Below, one piece after another: positions 1-11,062 of a stretch of DNA of 64,000 nt. Each line of letters starts with the position of its first letter. Position 1 is the stretch's first letter. The notes beneath the pieces were generated by a model. The model ran no database searches and was not told the DNA's origin. It saw only the letters and a list, made by a program, of their open reading frames with translations. Both the position numbers and the translations under genes were made by a program. Source of the DNA: Jaapia argillacea MUCL 33604 (taxonomy: Eukaryota > Basidiomycota > Agaricomycetes > Jaapiales > Jaapiaceae). The stretch spans positions 1,301,791 through 1,365,790 of the forward strand of contig KL197709.1 of NCBI GenBank assembly GCA_000697665.1, read 5' to 3'.

Positions 1-312
1 ATAATATCACAGTCGGCCTGTATTGCGATCTAACCTGCGCTGCTTGATCGCGGGTCTCGTTGCGACGTGCTTACGGCAAAGAAGCCGCGAGAAGGGGCTT
101 AGGCTCAGCAGTAAAAATAGGGTACAGCATCTACCCTCTTCCACAAATTCCGGCGCTATGGCTGGCAACGCATTCTCTTGCACGCGACATGATTGAACCC
201 CCCGAGCCCGTATCCCATTATCGCTCTGAGCGTTGGTAAAATCACCGCTGTCCTCTGGTCAGCGTCAACCCGCCCTTTCATTCTATCGTCTCTCTTTCAG
301 TATTCGTCTCTC
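1..312. other. left-edge non-coding sequence
   Basis: No supported coding exon here. The stretch just before 313 is pyrimidine-rich (about 260-312), as is common upstream of fungal start codons. It probably holds the promoter and 5' UTR of the gene that starts at 313. Confidence 0.4.
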
Positions 313-1000
313 ATGCAATTCCTCCTGTTTCTGACATTCTCGTTCTTTTCTCTGCTATCGTGCGTATCCATTGGCTGCTCTCATCCTGCGAACTTTCAAC
401 TGACAGCCTTTCGTCTAAAGATACGTGTCCGCTGAAGTTGTCAGCGACTCGGAATCAATAGTCGTTCATTCACCATCTGTCTCTACTCATACCACCACCA
501 CCACCACCCACTCACACGAGAGCACCACCGAATCTCACCATGCCGCGCTCATCACTTCCTCTAGCAACCACCACCCAATCTTCACATCCCCATCGTCATC
601 CCTTGCTTTCGGTCCTGCAACACATCATCCAGCTCCGTTGCGCTCATTTCATCCCTACCCATCAAATCCTACCTCCAATCCACATCCACCCTTCCAGCGG
701 GGAAACCGCCAGTCGCCGGGTGCAATTTTCGGCGAAGTCGTCGGGGGCCTCGCTGGTGTTATTCTTGTCCTCAGCGTCGTGCGTTGCATCTTCAGCTGGA
801 GGCGAACACCGGCGCGTGATCGAATAGCCGCAAGGATAAGCAGGCATCACCTTGATAGAGAGATGGCCGAGGCTGCAGCGCAGGATCGTCTAACGCGCCT
901 GCATTTCGAAGCACCATCACATCCTCCACCACCGCCTTACAATCATATACGACTTCCGGACTACGATACTGCAGTTGCATCCGGGGAAACGAATGTTTAG
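313..1000 (+). CDS. Single-pass membrane protein with signal peptide and PPxY tail
   Basis: I do not recognise the family. Two exons are inferred: 313-359 and 421-1000, joined over a 61 bp intron (GTGCGT...CTAAAG, with a CTGAC branch-like site). The join gives an in-frame N-terminus MQFLLFLTFSFFSLLS followed by YVSA/EVV, a classic signal peptide with a cleavage site. The mature protein (about 208 residues with the signal) has a Ser/Thr/His-rich ectodomain, one membrane segment (GEVVGGLAGVILVLSVV) with a stop-transfer of basic residues (SWRRTPARDR), and a cytoplasmic tail carrying PPPPPYNHIRLPDY. PPxY motifs bind WW domains, for example of Rsp5/NEDD4-type ubiquitin ligases or their adaptors, so the tail may control endocytosis. 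The layout resembles fungal wall-stress sensors or Rsp5 adaptors, but no known ectodomain is visible. Confidence 0.68.
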
Positions 1001-1660
1001 AGCCTGGGTATATCTCGGGATCATCCGTGGACCGGCCTTCGTCGGGCTTACCTCTGCTGCTAGAAGATTTGGCTGAGAGTCTACCCACCACCCCCACGCG
1101 CAACGCGTACACGCCCGTATAAACGGCATCATCACGAGTTGCTCAGGCACCTACAGTGGCCATACCGGGCCGTCGACGACTGTTCCCCATAACGGACGTT
1201 TACCTTACTATTCATGGCTGCATACACAAGAGCTTCAACCATCATCATCATCATCATCATCATCATCAGGGCTAGAGTTTTCAGGTTGCACTATAGGATC
1301 ACACCACGGACTAAGGACTCAGTGTTCCTTGTCGGCTATGTAGGTAACTTATGTTTAAATAGTAGTTCGTCAGTTTTTTGCTCTGGTAGGGCTTACGGCC
1401 ATGTTACAAAATATTGTTGTCTAGGCTGTCCTTGTATCGCTCGCCTCCTCATTCTCAATGTTCATCGATGCAATCCCACGTCCGGTCTGCTATTGCCGTT
1501 GGCTTCGTGATATTCGCTGAGTTTAAAAGTCAAATTAGGCTTTCGGCGTTCTGCCAAAGCACCAACCTTCAAAGGGAAGGCGAATAAACCAGCGACTTTT
1601 TTCTAACCATTTCGACCGACCACCCACTCTGTCTTTCTCCTGCACTATCGACGATCCGAG
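1001..1660. other. intergenic, with ATC microsatellite
   Basis: No convincing coding exon. A run of about ten ATC units lies at 1239-1267. The rest probably holds the 3' end of the gene at 313 and the promoter of the gene at 1661; pyrimidine-rich sequence precedes the ATG at 1661. Confidence 0.5.
1239..1267. repeat. (ATC)n microsatellite
   Basis: Uninterrupted trinucleotide run read directly from the sequence, in non-coding DNA between two genes. No evidence of function. Confidence 0.9.
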
Positions 1661-3525
1661 ATGAGCTCGGGACCTACGACTAGCAGTTCGTCTACCAAGA
1701 CCACTACACCGTGAGCTGGCTCAATCATCTCTCGCACGCAGATATCGTAATTACTCATGCTTCTTTAGGAGTTCAGGCGGGCAAGGAGACTTGCGATCTA
1801 AGGTGGTCGAAATCCTCGCCAACACTGCCAATGGCTGCCTACACGAACTCGGATACTTTCCTGGGATCATCCAGAGACTCCGAAAAACCGAGGCGATCAA
1901 TGCAGGCCTGACAAGTGACATGAAGAAACTCTACGAAGATAACCACAAACTCGCCCGAATGGTCCGGAATCACCAAAATCATCTCGCACTCGCCGGATCA
2001 CCCAACGACCAACAAGTCCAACAAATCATGACTCTTACCGATCAGGTTTCCCTTCTTGGGAAAGAGAGGGATCATTTGGAGAGGGAGAATCAGAGTTTTA
2101 GAGCTGCGTTTCCTGTTGATAATGATTCGAGGAGGTTGTTGACGGAGTTGACGGAGCTTCAGGCGAAGTATAGGTTTGCTATGGATCAGATTGCGATGTT
2201 GAGAGCGGAGTTGGCACGTCGGGAACCGTTGCCTCGTGGCCAGTTTCACCAGCGAAGGCATTCGGCCCAGATGATACACGATGCACAACCTCAGAGGGTT
2301 GTTTCCCAACCAAATGCGAGACCAGGTGCGAGTTACTTTCAGAATGATATCTTTTCTGGTTTTTGATGGTATATTCAGCAGGACAGGTGTGTTGAGAGTT
2401 CCTTTTTGCGCGAAACTATGGTATTTAGACCCCTAACCCAGCTGGAGCGTCGAAGAGCTTCAGAGGGAACAATTCTTCAGGTGAGCCTTCGTTCATCCTT
2501 CCTGGGCTCGTTGCCTTTGAATGTTTATCCCCGACATAGCATACACAGATGCCTGCGAATTTATCATACCCGACCGTTGAAGGCTGGACCAACGTCCCGC
2601 AGCCCTTTGTGAGTTTCCATTCACTATTCACCGACTGTTTTGTCGGCCACTGATGTCCGTATTAGCATCAATATACTCCTCCAGGACTGAATGCAGGCGT
2701 TGTACATAGCCCAACCGAGTTCTCAGGGCCCATGGTGCCCACTCCTGCGCAACTATTGTCTCATCCATTCAATCCAGGGCATCAGCGACCGCCACCACCC
2801 GCCCATAGCCACCCTCAACCACTCACACAACAGTCACTGGCTACCCACCACCATTACCCACAACCAACATCGCCAGGATTTGAGCACAACTCTCCTGTAC
2901 CAGCATCTTCCACAGGCGACTCGCATAGTCTCCCCATCACACCCACCTTCTCGTCGATGGATGGACAGCATCCTGAGCAAGAATCTACATCCACGCTACT
3001 ATTGCCAAGTGTAGCTGACCCGTTTAGCCATTTAAACAATACAATCTCGGGTTACAGACGGTCGAGCACCGATGCCGATTTGTTCGAGAGCAATGGGTGC
3101 GAAGAAGGTGGAATCAGGAAGCGAGCGCGGCTCGAAAATGGAGGAGAGACAGCGGAAGGTCAAGCAATCGAAGTGAATTTTGAATCAGGTGGGGACTCGG
3201 GTGGAACGTTGGAGGTCATCGAGGAGGAATCCGAGGAGGGTCTTCGTCCCATCATAGAATGCGTGGATTCAATATTCGAGGAAGAAGAGAATGAGCAGGG
3301 TCAGCAGATACGGACATGTGTGATGTGCAAGTGGGTACTTTCGTTGCTCGTCAGTGCGACCTCGCGTCTAACAATGGCCACAGACTACGATTCGACAGCG
3401 GTCTCACCCAAGAACATCCGCAGGCATTTGTACAGCCCACAGTCGATGATTTAGTCGAACATTGTAAGAACGAGCACCCAGCAGCTTGGGAGCATCTTCG
3501 CCAGAGCGCATCAGAGCTTGATTGA
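1661..3525 (+). CDS. Coiled-coil protein with C-terminal C2H2-like finger, putative regulator
   Basis: Exons inferred: 1661-1710, 1769 to about 2330, about 2464-2480, 2549-2608, 2666-3330 and 3384-3525. The phases agree at every join except that the donor of the intron covering about 2330-2463 is uncertain (GTGCGAGT at about 2327 is the best candidate, with a CTAAC branch-like site before the acceptor). The N-terminal third is a long heptad-like coiled coil (LLGKERDHLERENQSFRAAF, then TELQAKYRFAMDQIAMLRAE). The middle is Pro/His/Gln-rich and disordered. A basic KRARLENG motif could be a nuclear signal, and an acidic stretch follows. The last intron joins CVMC to LRFDSG so that the C-terminus reads as a C-x2-C ... 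H-x4-H finger. A nuclear DNA- or protein-binding role is inferred; the family was not recognised. Alternatively the part up to 2366 is a separate short gene. Confidence 0.6.
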
Positions 3526-3733
3526 AACATATCTCTTCGTGGAGATGAACGTTTACCTGAGCGTTTGTGACTGCCCGCTCTCCATTATTCCTATTTCATA
3601 CTTGCCAGTTTGGCATTCTGTATCCGTTCCATCGTATAATAACACGAAGCGAAGCGAAACCATGTCTCCATTCCACTGTCAAACGTAGTCACAATCAATC
3701 AGGGACAAGCCTGAGAAGGTCAGACACGCCAGA
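3526..3733. other. convergent 3' intergenic space
   Basis: Short spacer between two convergent genes (plus-strand gene ending at 3525, minus-strand MFAP1 ending at 3734). Nothing else is seen. Confidence 0.5.
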
Positions 3734-5638
3734 CTAATCCACTCGCCGGCGCTTGTCGTCTCTTCCATAGTCAATGGATCGGTCTCCAGAACGTCTTCGC
3801 CTTCGATCGTCATCTCTCCACCTGTCTCTCGACGTATCACGACGAGGTGGTGGGGACCTTGAACGTCTCTGCCGATCTGGCGACCTCGATCGCATTCGAC
3901 GATCACCATCACGTCCAGCCTCCCTATCCCGGTCGTAGCCACGCCCACTGTCTCCTCTCCTTTGTCGGTATCCATCATCTCTGGGACGATCCTTCTGCTC
4001 CCCTGGATATCGCGGTGGGGCATCCTCACGATCACGCCAAGAGCGACCGTTCTCACCTCCACGTCGAGGACCAGTCGGTGCATCATTAGCTCCTGTGGCA
4101 GGACCACGGCCAGGTTGTGCCGCTATTGGATTCGGACAATCTGGAGGTAGTGTTTATGAGTATACGACGTTTCGAGGTATTCAAGTCACCAGTACCTTTC
4201 TTCATGTGAGGTCCACCACAGTTGAAACATCCCGAACCTGCATCGATACCTTTTCCTTTCGAGGGACCTCCAAGTATATTAGCACCACCAGATGTTGTGT
4301 CTTGGTCGAGCAAGTGGGTGTATTTGGTACGGCTACGCTTGCCGAAGTCACGGACTTGCATGACCTTGGGAAGGAATGCGACATCCATATGCGATTCGGT
4401 GGCCTCAGTATAGTCGTGTCGTTTCAAGATTTCTTGATCCTAAAACATTGTAAGCAGATGCGTCGCCACACATACGATGAAATGAGATATACTTGGTGGA
4501 AAGCGCCCTTGTGCCAGTACTTCTGTAAGAACTTCTGCTGTCCCTTGGGTTTCTCATCCCTGGTCTGCTTTGCTCTCTCCAAGTCTTCCTTCAGTCGCTG
4601 TTCCTCTGGTAGAGCTCTCCTCCTCTCTATCTCCTCCCTCTCCAACTCCCGTGCCATCTCTTCTTCCTTGTCTCTCTTGATTCGTGCTAATTCACGAAGT
4701 CTCCAAGCTTCGAATTCTCCAGCGGGATCAAGCCCATCCGTATCGTCCACGTCGGGAACCTCTTCTTCTTTCTCCTCTGGGGGAAATCGAATAAATAGTG
4801 CGAGATAAGCAGAAAAACGAGAGTGAGCACATATAAAACCCACTTTCGGCCAACTCCCGCTTGATACTCTCAGCGACCAAATCGTGACTTTGCTTTCGCC
4901 TTTCCTCAGCTTCTAGCTCCTTCTTCTTCAATAGATCTTCCGTGTCTTGCGCTATTGATTCACGTTCTGCAATCGTGGCTCGAGCACGTCTACGAGGACA
5001 GTCAGGATGACATGGTGTCCGACGCTGACTGCAGGATCACATACTTGGGCACAAACACGGGTCTAAATTGTAGTTTAGGCTTCTGCTCCTCTTCTTCTTC
5101 AGAGTCTGTCTCGTACTCGCTGGACTAGTAGCACTCTGCGTGAGTTAAGTACGTCTCTGAACACAGTAAAGTTGCACTTGCCGACCCTGACTCTGGTTTC
5201 GCCCCTGGTCGAGGAGGTTTTATATCTTCCTCACTTTCCTCGTCTTCATCGTCCGAGACTTAAGAGGTCATCAGTCAACAGAAACCCACAAAACTGACAA
5301 GACGAACCTGCTTCCATCGCAGTCCGACCAGATTCTTCTCGACCACCAACAACGACCTTCCCATCTTGTGATATATTGACATCCTTCAAAGATACATTGA
5401 TAGCTCTCGTCGAAGGCTTGGCGGGTTTGGTGGGTAGCAGTACATCGTCCTCGTCTTCAACTTCTTCAATCTCCTGGTCACCAAACTCTTCGCCTTCCTC
5501 GGCACCAGCTTCATCCTCTTCAGAATCAGACGGAAGGTCGGCCCCTTTTGGTGCCTTGCCCTTCCAGTATCGAGCAGCTGGCTTTGCAGGGCGAGGGGCA
5601 GTCTTACGGGGAACGGTTGTTGCCAGAACCGTAGACAT
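3734..5638 (-). CDS. MFAP1-family spliceosomal protein with zinc knuckle and RS-like tail
   Basis: Homologue of microfibrillar-associated protein 1, a B-complex pre-mRNA splicing factor that binds Prp38. The order along the minus strand is: N-terminal RYWKGKAPKG, acidic Ser/Glu blocks, QKPKLQFRPVFVPK, then the conserved MFAP1 C-terminal domain with DDTDGLDPAGEFEAWRLREL, KFLQKYWHKGAFHQ, HMDVAFLPKVMQVRDFG and RTKYTHLLDQDTTS. About six short introns are needed. The last one (4141-4195) restores a CCHC knuckle, CFNCGGPHMKKDCP, and runs into an Arg/Asp/Ser-rich tail (RSRSPDRQRRSRSPPPRRD) ending at 3734. As I remember animal MFAP1, it ends soon after the DQDTTS region, so knuckle plus tail look like an added RNA-binding module. 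The start was chosen at MSTVLATT; an in-frame ATG 14 codons upstream is possible. Confidence 0.85.
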
Positions 5639-5977
5639 GGTGGCAGCAGGGATTGGGTGTGACGGGTGTGACGACGTCACCTTGTCTTCCTCTCCTTAAT
5701 CCAACTATTCTGAGTATCGTCGAATCTTGTACAGATCCTGTCGCTGCCTCTTCGGACCTGGTAAACAAGCTATGCGGCTGCCTCAAACTTCCATGCAAGT
5801 GACTTGTGGCACATTTATGCTCGCTGGAATGATATCTGTCGACCTCAATCGACCTCTGCGGATGTGAAGCGGCTCATTAGCGGCTAACTGGACAGTCTAA
5901 ATCGTGATGATCGACTTTATGAGCGAGGGCTGGTTTCAAAGCCCAACTCATCGACTTCTCCACCTATCGTTCCATCC
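5639..5977. other. divergent promoter region
   Basis: Lies between the MFAP1 start (minus, 5638) and the membrane-protein start (plus, 5978). Both promoters must be here. I see no coding exon and no clear TATA box. Confidence 0.45.
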
Positions 5978-7584
5978 ATGTCAGAGCTTACCCCTCCCAC
6001 TGCGTCCTCGGCTGGTCCCATCCTTCTTGGAGCCGTTCTTCAGTCCTTCTGTCAAGGAGTTGTGATGCTTCAGACAGTCAAATACTGGGAAATGTACCCG
6101 GAGGACACGATTCGTATGAAGCTCTTTGTGACGTTCATTGCATTCCTTTCGTTGTAGGTGGATCGTGCCCACTTTGCTGATATATTGACGAAGGGAACCT
6201 CTAGATTTCAGACTATACTAGAAATCTACAAGCTCTGGTTAACAGCCTTAATCCAACAGCCATGGGTGCGCATTGGGTATCCTGTGACCAGCGTGGACAT
6301 ATCATTGATGTTTGTATTTTACCCAGTCACAAAATCCACTCAAATGGACGGACGTACTTATCAATGGCATGGTTGTCTTCCTCTGTCAGCTATATCTTAT
6401 ACGCAAGTGCTGGAAGGTGAGAAACGTCGTATGGTTCCCTCAAATTTCTGACCGAATTCCCTCGGCAGGCAACGAATAGACGATACTTCATCTCTATTCC
6501 ATTAACATCGATTTCGGCAACAATCTTCGTAGCCGATGTGTTTCTGGTGAGTTTTCGGTGAATAGACAAGGAAAACATGCTCATTTACCGCAGGCTGTTC
6601 AAGTTGGCAAAGTAATGGGCGCTAATGATGTGAGTGGCATTCTGCGGATGCCATACCTGTCAAGAACTTACGTTCCGACTAGCCCTTGAGGAATAACTCG
6701 AAACTTGTCCCATCCGTAAGGCGATTCCATGAAGCCATTCCGTCTGGCTAACCAAACCCTTGCTTTCAACTCCTAGAGCGTTTTCGCCTTTTCATATTGG
6801 ATTTTTGGCTCTCTCGGTGCGTGCTTTGCGTCTGAGAAAAGTCAAATTCCTGCTGAACTTTTTCACTTCCGCCAGTTCTTAATAGCGTCGTGACGGTCAT
6901 TAGTGGGTGATTTCCCGACAATGTTTGGATATCGGCCTTACCAAACGGCAGTGGTGACATTCTTGTGGAGGTCAAAAACCGGCGTGAGCTACCTCGACAA
7001 AGTCTTGAGACATATCATCAGCATCACTTGGGAGTCAGCAGCGTTACCGTTTGTCTCCATGCTAGTGGCAGCTTGCATCTATCACGCTCGTTCCAGAGTG
7101 GTAAGCACAGATCTTCATCTTGCCGCCATTTCAATCGCGAATATCCCTCTAGTCGGAGAATTATCACCTGGTCCTCCTTTTTGTTCTGATGACGGGCAAG
7201 CTTTACAACATCGGACTGATGCGCACCCTCAACGCTCGACAAGACCTCCGTTCAAGGATGCATTCCACGGATTTGGGCCGGACGACTTTGAGCGCCTGGC
7301 AATGGGACCAGGAACGGACATCCGGGCTGTCATCGATGAAAGAAGTTAGTCTTATTTCCTTGTTATAGTTTTCCAGTGCATTTGCTGACAACACTCCTCG
7401 ACGCAAGATTCCCCCCACTCTCGTCACCATCGATCCACATTCGTTTATCTCGCCGCAAGATGCAGCTTCGGATGACTTAAGCATGAGTACAAGAGACGGG
7501 CCTGATTCCATCCTGTCACAGACAGTGCAAGCCACCGATCTTCGACCTGTGAAATCGATGGATATAGCATCGTCGAACCGATAG
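5978..7584 (+). CDS. DUF6534-type multi-pass membrane protein
   Basis: A basidiomycete-expanded integral membrane protein of unknown function. The ATG at 5978 opens with GPILLGAVLQSFCQGVVMLQ, the usual first helix, followed by TVKYWEMYPEDTIRMKLFVT. Later exons, split by 50-60 bp introns, give KWTDVLINGMVVFLCQLYLI, RRYFISIPLTSISATIFVAD, SVFAFSYWIFGSL, then the C-terminal domain with SKTGVSYLDKVLRHIISITW, LPFVSMLVAACIYHA and GKLYNIGLMRTLNARQDLRS. That Asn/Ser-Arg block after the last helix is typical of the family. A hydrophilic tail ends at 7584. About seven helices are expected. The exon around 6600-6780 is the least certain. Function is unknown; a receptor-like role has only been guessed for the family. 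Confidence 0.75.
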
Positions 7585-7709
7585 GGGGTGACATTAACCT
7601 CTTTTCTTTTCCAACGAGATTCTGAATGCATGGGCAGTCGAATTTATAAATTGAGAACCTGGATGAAGGAGATGGCAATTCTTCGGCAAGGTTCAACTGT
7701 ACAACTATA

Positions 7710-10700
7710 CTATAATTTAAGCCGAGCCGATAGACCATCGATCAGCTCTTTCAATCTCGCCGCCTCGTACTCTGCAAGAGTCGCATTCTTGTCGTACGTG
7801 ATAGATTCGGTGAGACCTGGCATAGTCGTCGCACCGTATCCAAGCCACTTCCCAGGAGCGACACCAAGATGCTTATACCACTCGCGGTCCTTGATGCCGT
7901 CTTGAGATATGAAGCCTATTGACACAAGATCAGCAACAGAGGTGACACGGTACGTTCCAATACTAACCTTTCTCAAAGCTGGAAAGCTTCTTGTTGATGG
8001 TTTGAATACGTTTCGCCGCCTTCCTGAACCTACGCCACGGGAGCTTGTGGCCGTGAGAGTGGGAATGATGAGGGTGGTGTCCAATATGGTGAAGGTCCCG
8101 CTGCTCATGAACATGTTCTTCCACATCACGGGTCTCGTCACGACCTTTGCCAATGTGGAAAATCTTCTTGATACGACCGATGATCCTTGCACATAAACCC
8201 CTGCGGCGTCGGATTTTGTCCAAGATTTTCCTGAATTTCTTTTCCGCGATATGCTTTTCAACATCAAGTTTCAGGCTGGCGGATTGGAGGTGTTTGATGG
8301 ACTTCCTCAAAGCCGTGAAATTCGGAGCAGGAGACAATGCAGCCGCAGCACTCTCAACCCTAGAAGAAAGAAATCAGGACGGGCGAAAGAATGTGAGGAT
8401 CAACGTACTTGTCCAAGTATTGATCTAGCTCATATGCGTATTGCGTGGTGTTCAAAGGCAGGACGATCGAATCCGCCACTCGCAAGGCCATCAACCCAAG
8501 GTGTTTCGCAACAGCAACCTGCATGAGGGTCGGTCGTTGTCAAAGTCGCCAAAGCAGTGCATCGCTCACATGTCGGTTGAAATCAGGATCAGCATACGTC
8601 TCTTGCCACAATTGAGAGTCATAGATGGAGTGGTAGTGATAGACCGCATCCGAAGGTGTTTGGCCAAAGCCTTGGTCGGAGCTTGCAATCTAGTAGCCAT
8701 GGTCAAGCTGAGTGCGTGTAAGTGGAGGGACAAATATACCCCAAGGACTTGGAGGAACACGGTATAGTCACTGCCAGATCCGAGCGGAGAAACGCCGGTA
8801 CTCGCAGCTTGTTTAGCCTTCCAAGTCTCTTCGTACAGAGCAAGGAATCCCTCATCAGCAGGTCCTGTGTAGGGTCCTTTATCATCGCGGGCATCCCAAA
8901 GGGTCTTGCCTGGAATAGTTGGATGAGGAATTTCTTTCGCAGTCTGCTGAATGAAGTGTGCAAGGGACGGGGAGGCCGAGGCTCCCCAAGATGATCCCGA
9001 AACCGATACATCTGCAAATGAAAAAAGTTGAACCCAGATTAGGTCAATGGAGTACAACCGGATGGTAATACGAACCAACGTTGAGATAAGCGACGACGTG
9101 TTCAGGAAGCCAGTCCGCAAAGTCTTCTCCGTACTCTGTGCTGCCAATGAGTCCGTACTGGAAGTGGATCAGGGTATTAATATAGCATCATCGGTATAAA
9201 TGGGTACGATGATCCCACCTCCTCGGCATCCCAGCTAGCGAATACAACAGTTCGGAGAGGCTTCCAACCCTGTGACAAAAGGGTACCAAATCCACGAATA
9301 ATTTCGTGGAGGGAGACCGTTCCACTTCGCGAGAGTGTTAGTGGGAGAAAGGGAAAGCGCTGCAGTCGACTTACGATGTGGGATCCGCAGCACCCATTAC
9401 CCAGGCTAACCGCAAATTAGAAGAGAAATTAGACGAGTGGCATCATGGTACTCACCATCACGATGACAACCGACAAGAACGACTTCGTTTTTGATGTGCC
9501 CAGGAATGGCGGCCATAGCGTTCCAGATCGGAGTAACCTTGGTGTCGACTGCGAATAGGTTGGGCAGTGCGTAGACAATGAAGTACTCCTCGACTCACCA
9601 TGGTTGACAAGTTTGATCTTCCGCTCACTGACTTCACCAGACAGCTCCCTACCTTTATTAGATCCTCCTATCTCCTCGAGCAAGCGCTGAGCATTCGCCC
9701 AAGAAATGGGGAGACTGGGCGTCTTCGGGATGTTGGCTCCTTCACCGCGAGTAGCATTTTCGTAAGCGGGATAACCTGGAGTGGACGGATCGCCCGAATA
9801 CACAGAGATATATTGGACAGAGCCGCGTTGGACAGATGTAGGGTTACGAGCAGGTCCAGCAGGGTAAGGTTCATACCCATTTTCAACGGTAACACTGCCG
9901 TCGTCCCGGGGGTCCGAGTATATGAGCACGCCGGCAGCACCAAGATCTTCAGCACCTTTGATCTGTGTCACGCGTAAGTAAAGAGTATTCCGAAAACAAC
10001 AAAGGGAATAACCTTCAGACCACGGAAAATAGCTCCATAGCGAGTAAGAACGATCTTTCCAGTAAGGTTGGCGCCAGAGGCGACGAGGTAATCGTAATCC
10101 TCCTTTGTCCCGTAGTTGGCGTAGATGAGTTGGCCTTCCACTTCTCCACCGCGACTGAGCCCATGCCAAGTGGGGACCGCGTCCCTATATTTAGCGGCTT
10201 CAGGATCACGCTCGTCTCCATCCTCGACCAAGTCCGCATCCCACAAAGAGTTCCCTTCATGATCCAGGATTTGAAGGCTGCGATCAAGAGGAGTGTTCAT
10301 GATTGGGTAGTAAACATCGATCCACGCGTTGGGTGCGTCCAGCTCAGGGATGCCCAAGGTGGCATTGCGCGATTCTGCGCTACCAGCTGGGAAGACGGGA
10401 ATTTCAGAAGGTGGGCTGATACCGAACTGCTTTTGGAAGAGTTCGAGAATAACTTTGGCGTCATCGAAGTCCTCTGGAGCGCCAGCGAGGTGAGGATGAG
10501 TTGCGTATGCTCGAGACGCCGCCAACGCGTTCTCTGACGAGGGAACAGACCTGCAGATGGCTAGGATGAGTTTGAGTACACGACAATCGGACATCCGCGT
10601 ACAGGAAGAGTTCCTCAGCCTTCTTGCCCATGAGATGTTGGCGACCTCGACGAGGGCCACGATGTTCAGCGAACTTTGGCCCGTGATGTCCTCCTGAGAA

Positions 10701-10871
10701 CAAGTGGACCAACGAAAGTGCTGTGAGCATTAGAGCGCCAGTAAACGCGGCCTTCCGCAAACGACGACGACGACATTGGCGGGGTTGCTGGTGAACTGCG
10801 AAGGGTAGCTCTTCATCCAGAGAATCTTTGCCGCTGAGGAGAGACTGCTTCTCCTCCATAAGAGCAGCCAT
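7710..10871 (-). CDS. Glutamate carboxypeptidase II-like M28 metallopeptidase, copy 1
   Basis: Type II membrane zinc peptidase of the M28B/transferrin-receptor-like family. After the ATG at 10871 comes a short cytosolic tail with a basic CRRRRLRK motif and one membrane helix (about residues 41-59). A PA domain follows ([37 protein letters not shown]), then the peptidase domain. Expected zinc ligands are present: CHRD plus [31 protein letters not shown] (Glu pair), AYLNVDVSVSG (Asp) and YHYHSIYDS (His). [13 protein letters not shown] matches the substrate-site loop. Roughly a dozen short introns split it. The C-terminal helical dimerisation domain carries a basic, His-rich insert (about 8047-8220) not usual in the family. 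It ends 125 bp from the convergent gene at 7584 and is divergent from PEX14. A paralogue lies at 32499-35916. The vacuole or cell surface is the likely site. Confidence 0.9.
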
Positions 10872-11062
10872 CGTGGCAAGCTATTGGGGGGTGCGATTAC
10901 AAGGGCGATTTCCTCACGCGAATAATTGTCGTGCTTTTGTAGGACCTGATAAGCTGCATGCCATAAGGATGGGAGCGGCAAACGGGACGCGAACTGCGGT
11001 TTTGTGGGAGGAAGGTCAATGGAAGTAGGAACGCCGGCGGCAATCACGCTGCAGCTGTCGCC
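10872..11062. promoter_or_regulatory. Divergent promoter, peptidase copy 1 / PEX14
   Basis: Only about 190 bp separate the two start codons, so the promoters overlap. One GATAAG, the core of fungal GATA-factor sites, is seen at 10948-10953. No TATA box is obvious. Confidence 0.45.

Noticed and set aside
4095-4808. 237-codon plus-strand open frame
   Set aside because: Antisense of the conserved MFAP1 C-terminal domain, which is clearly coding on the minus strand.
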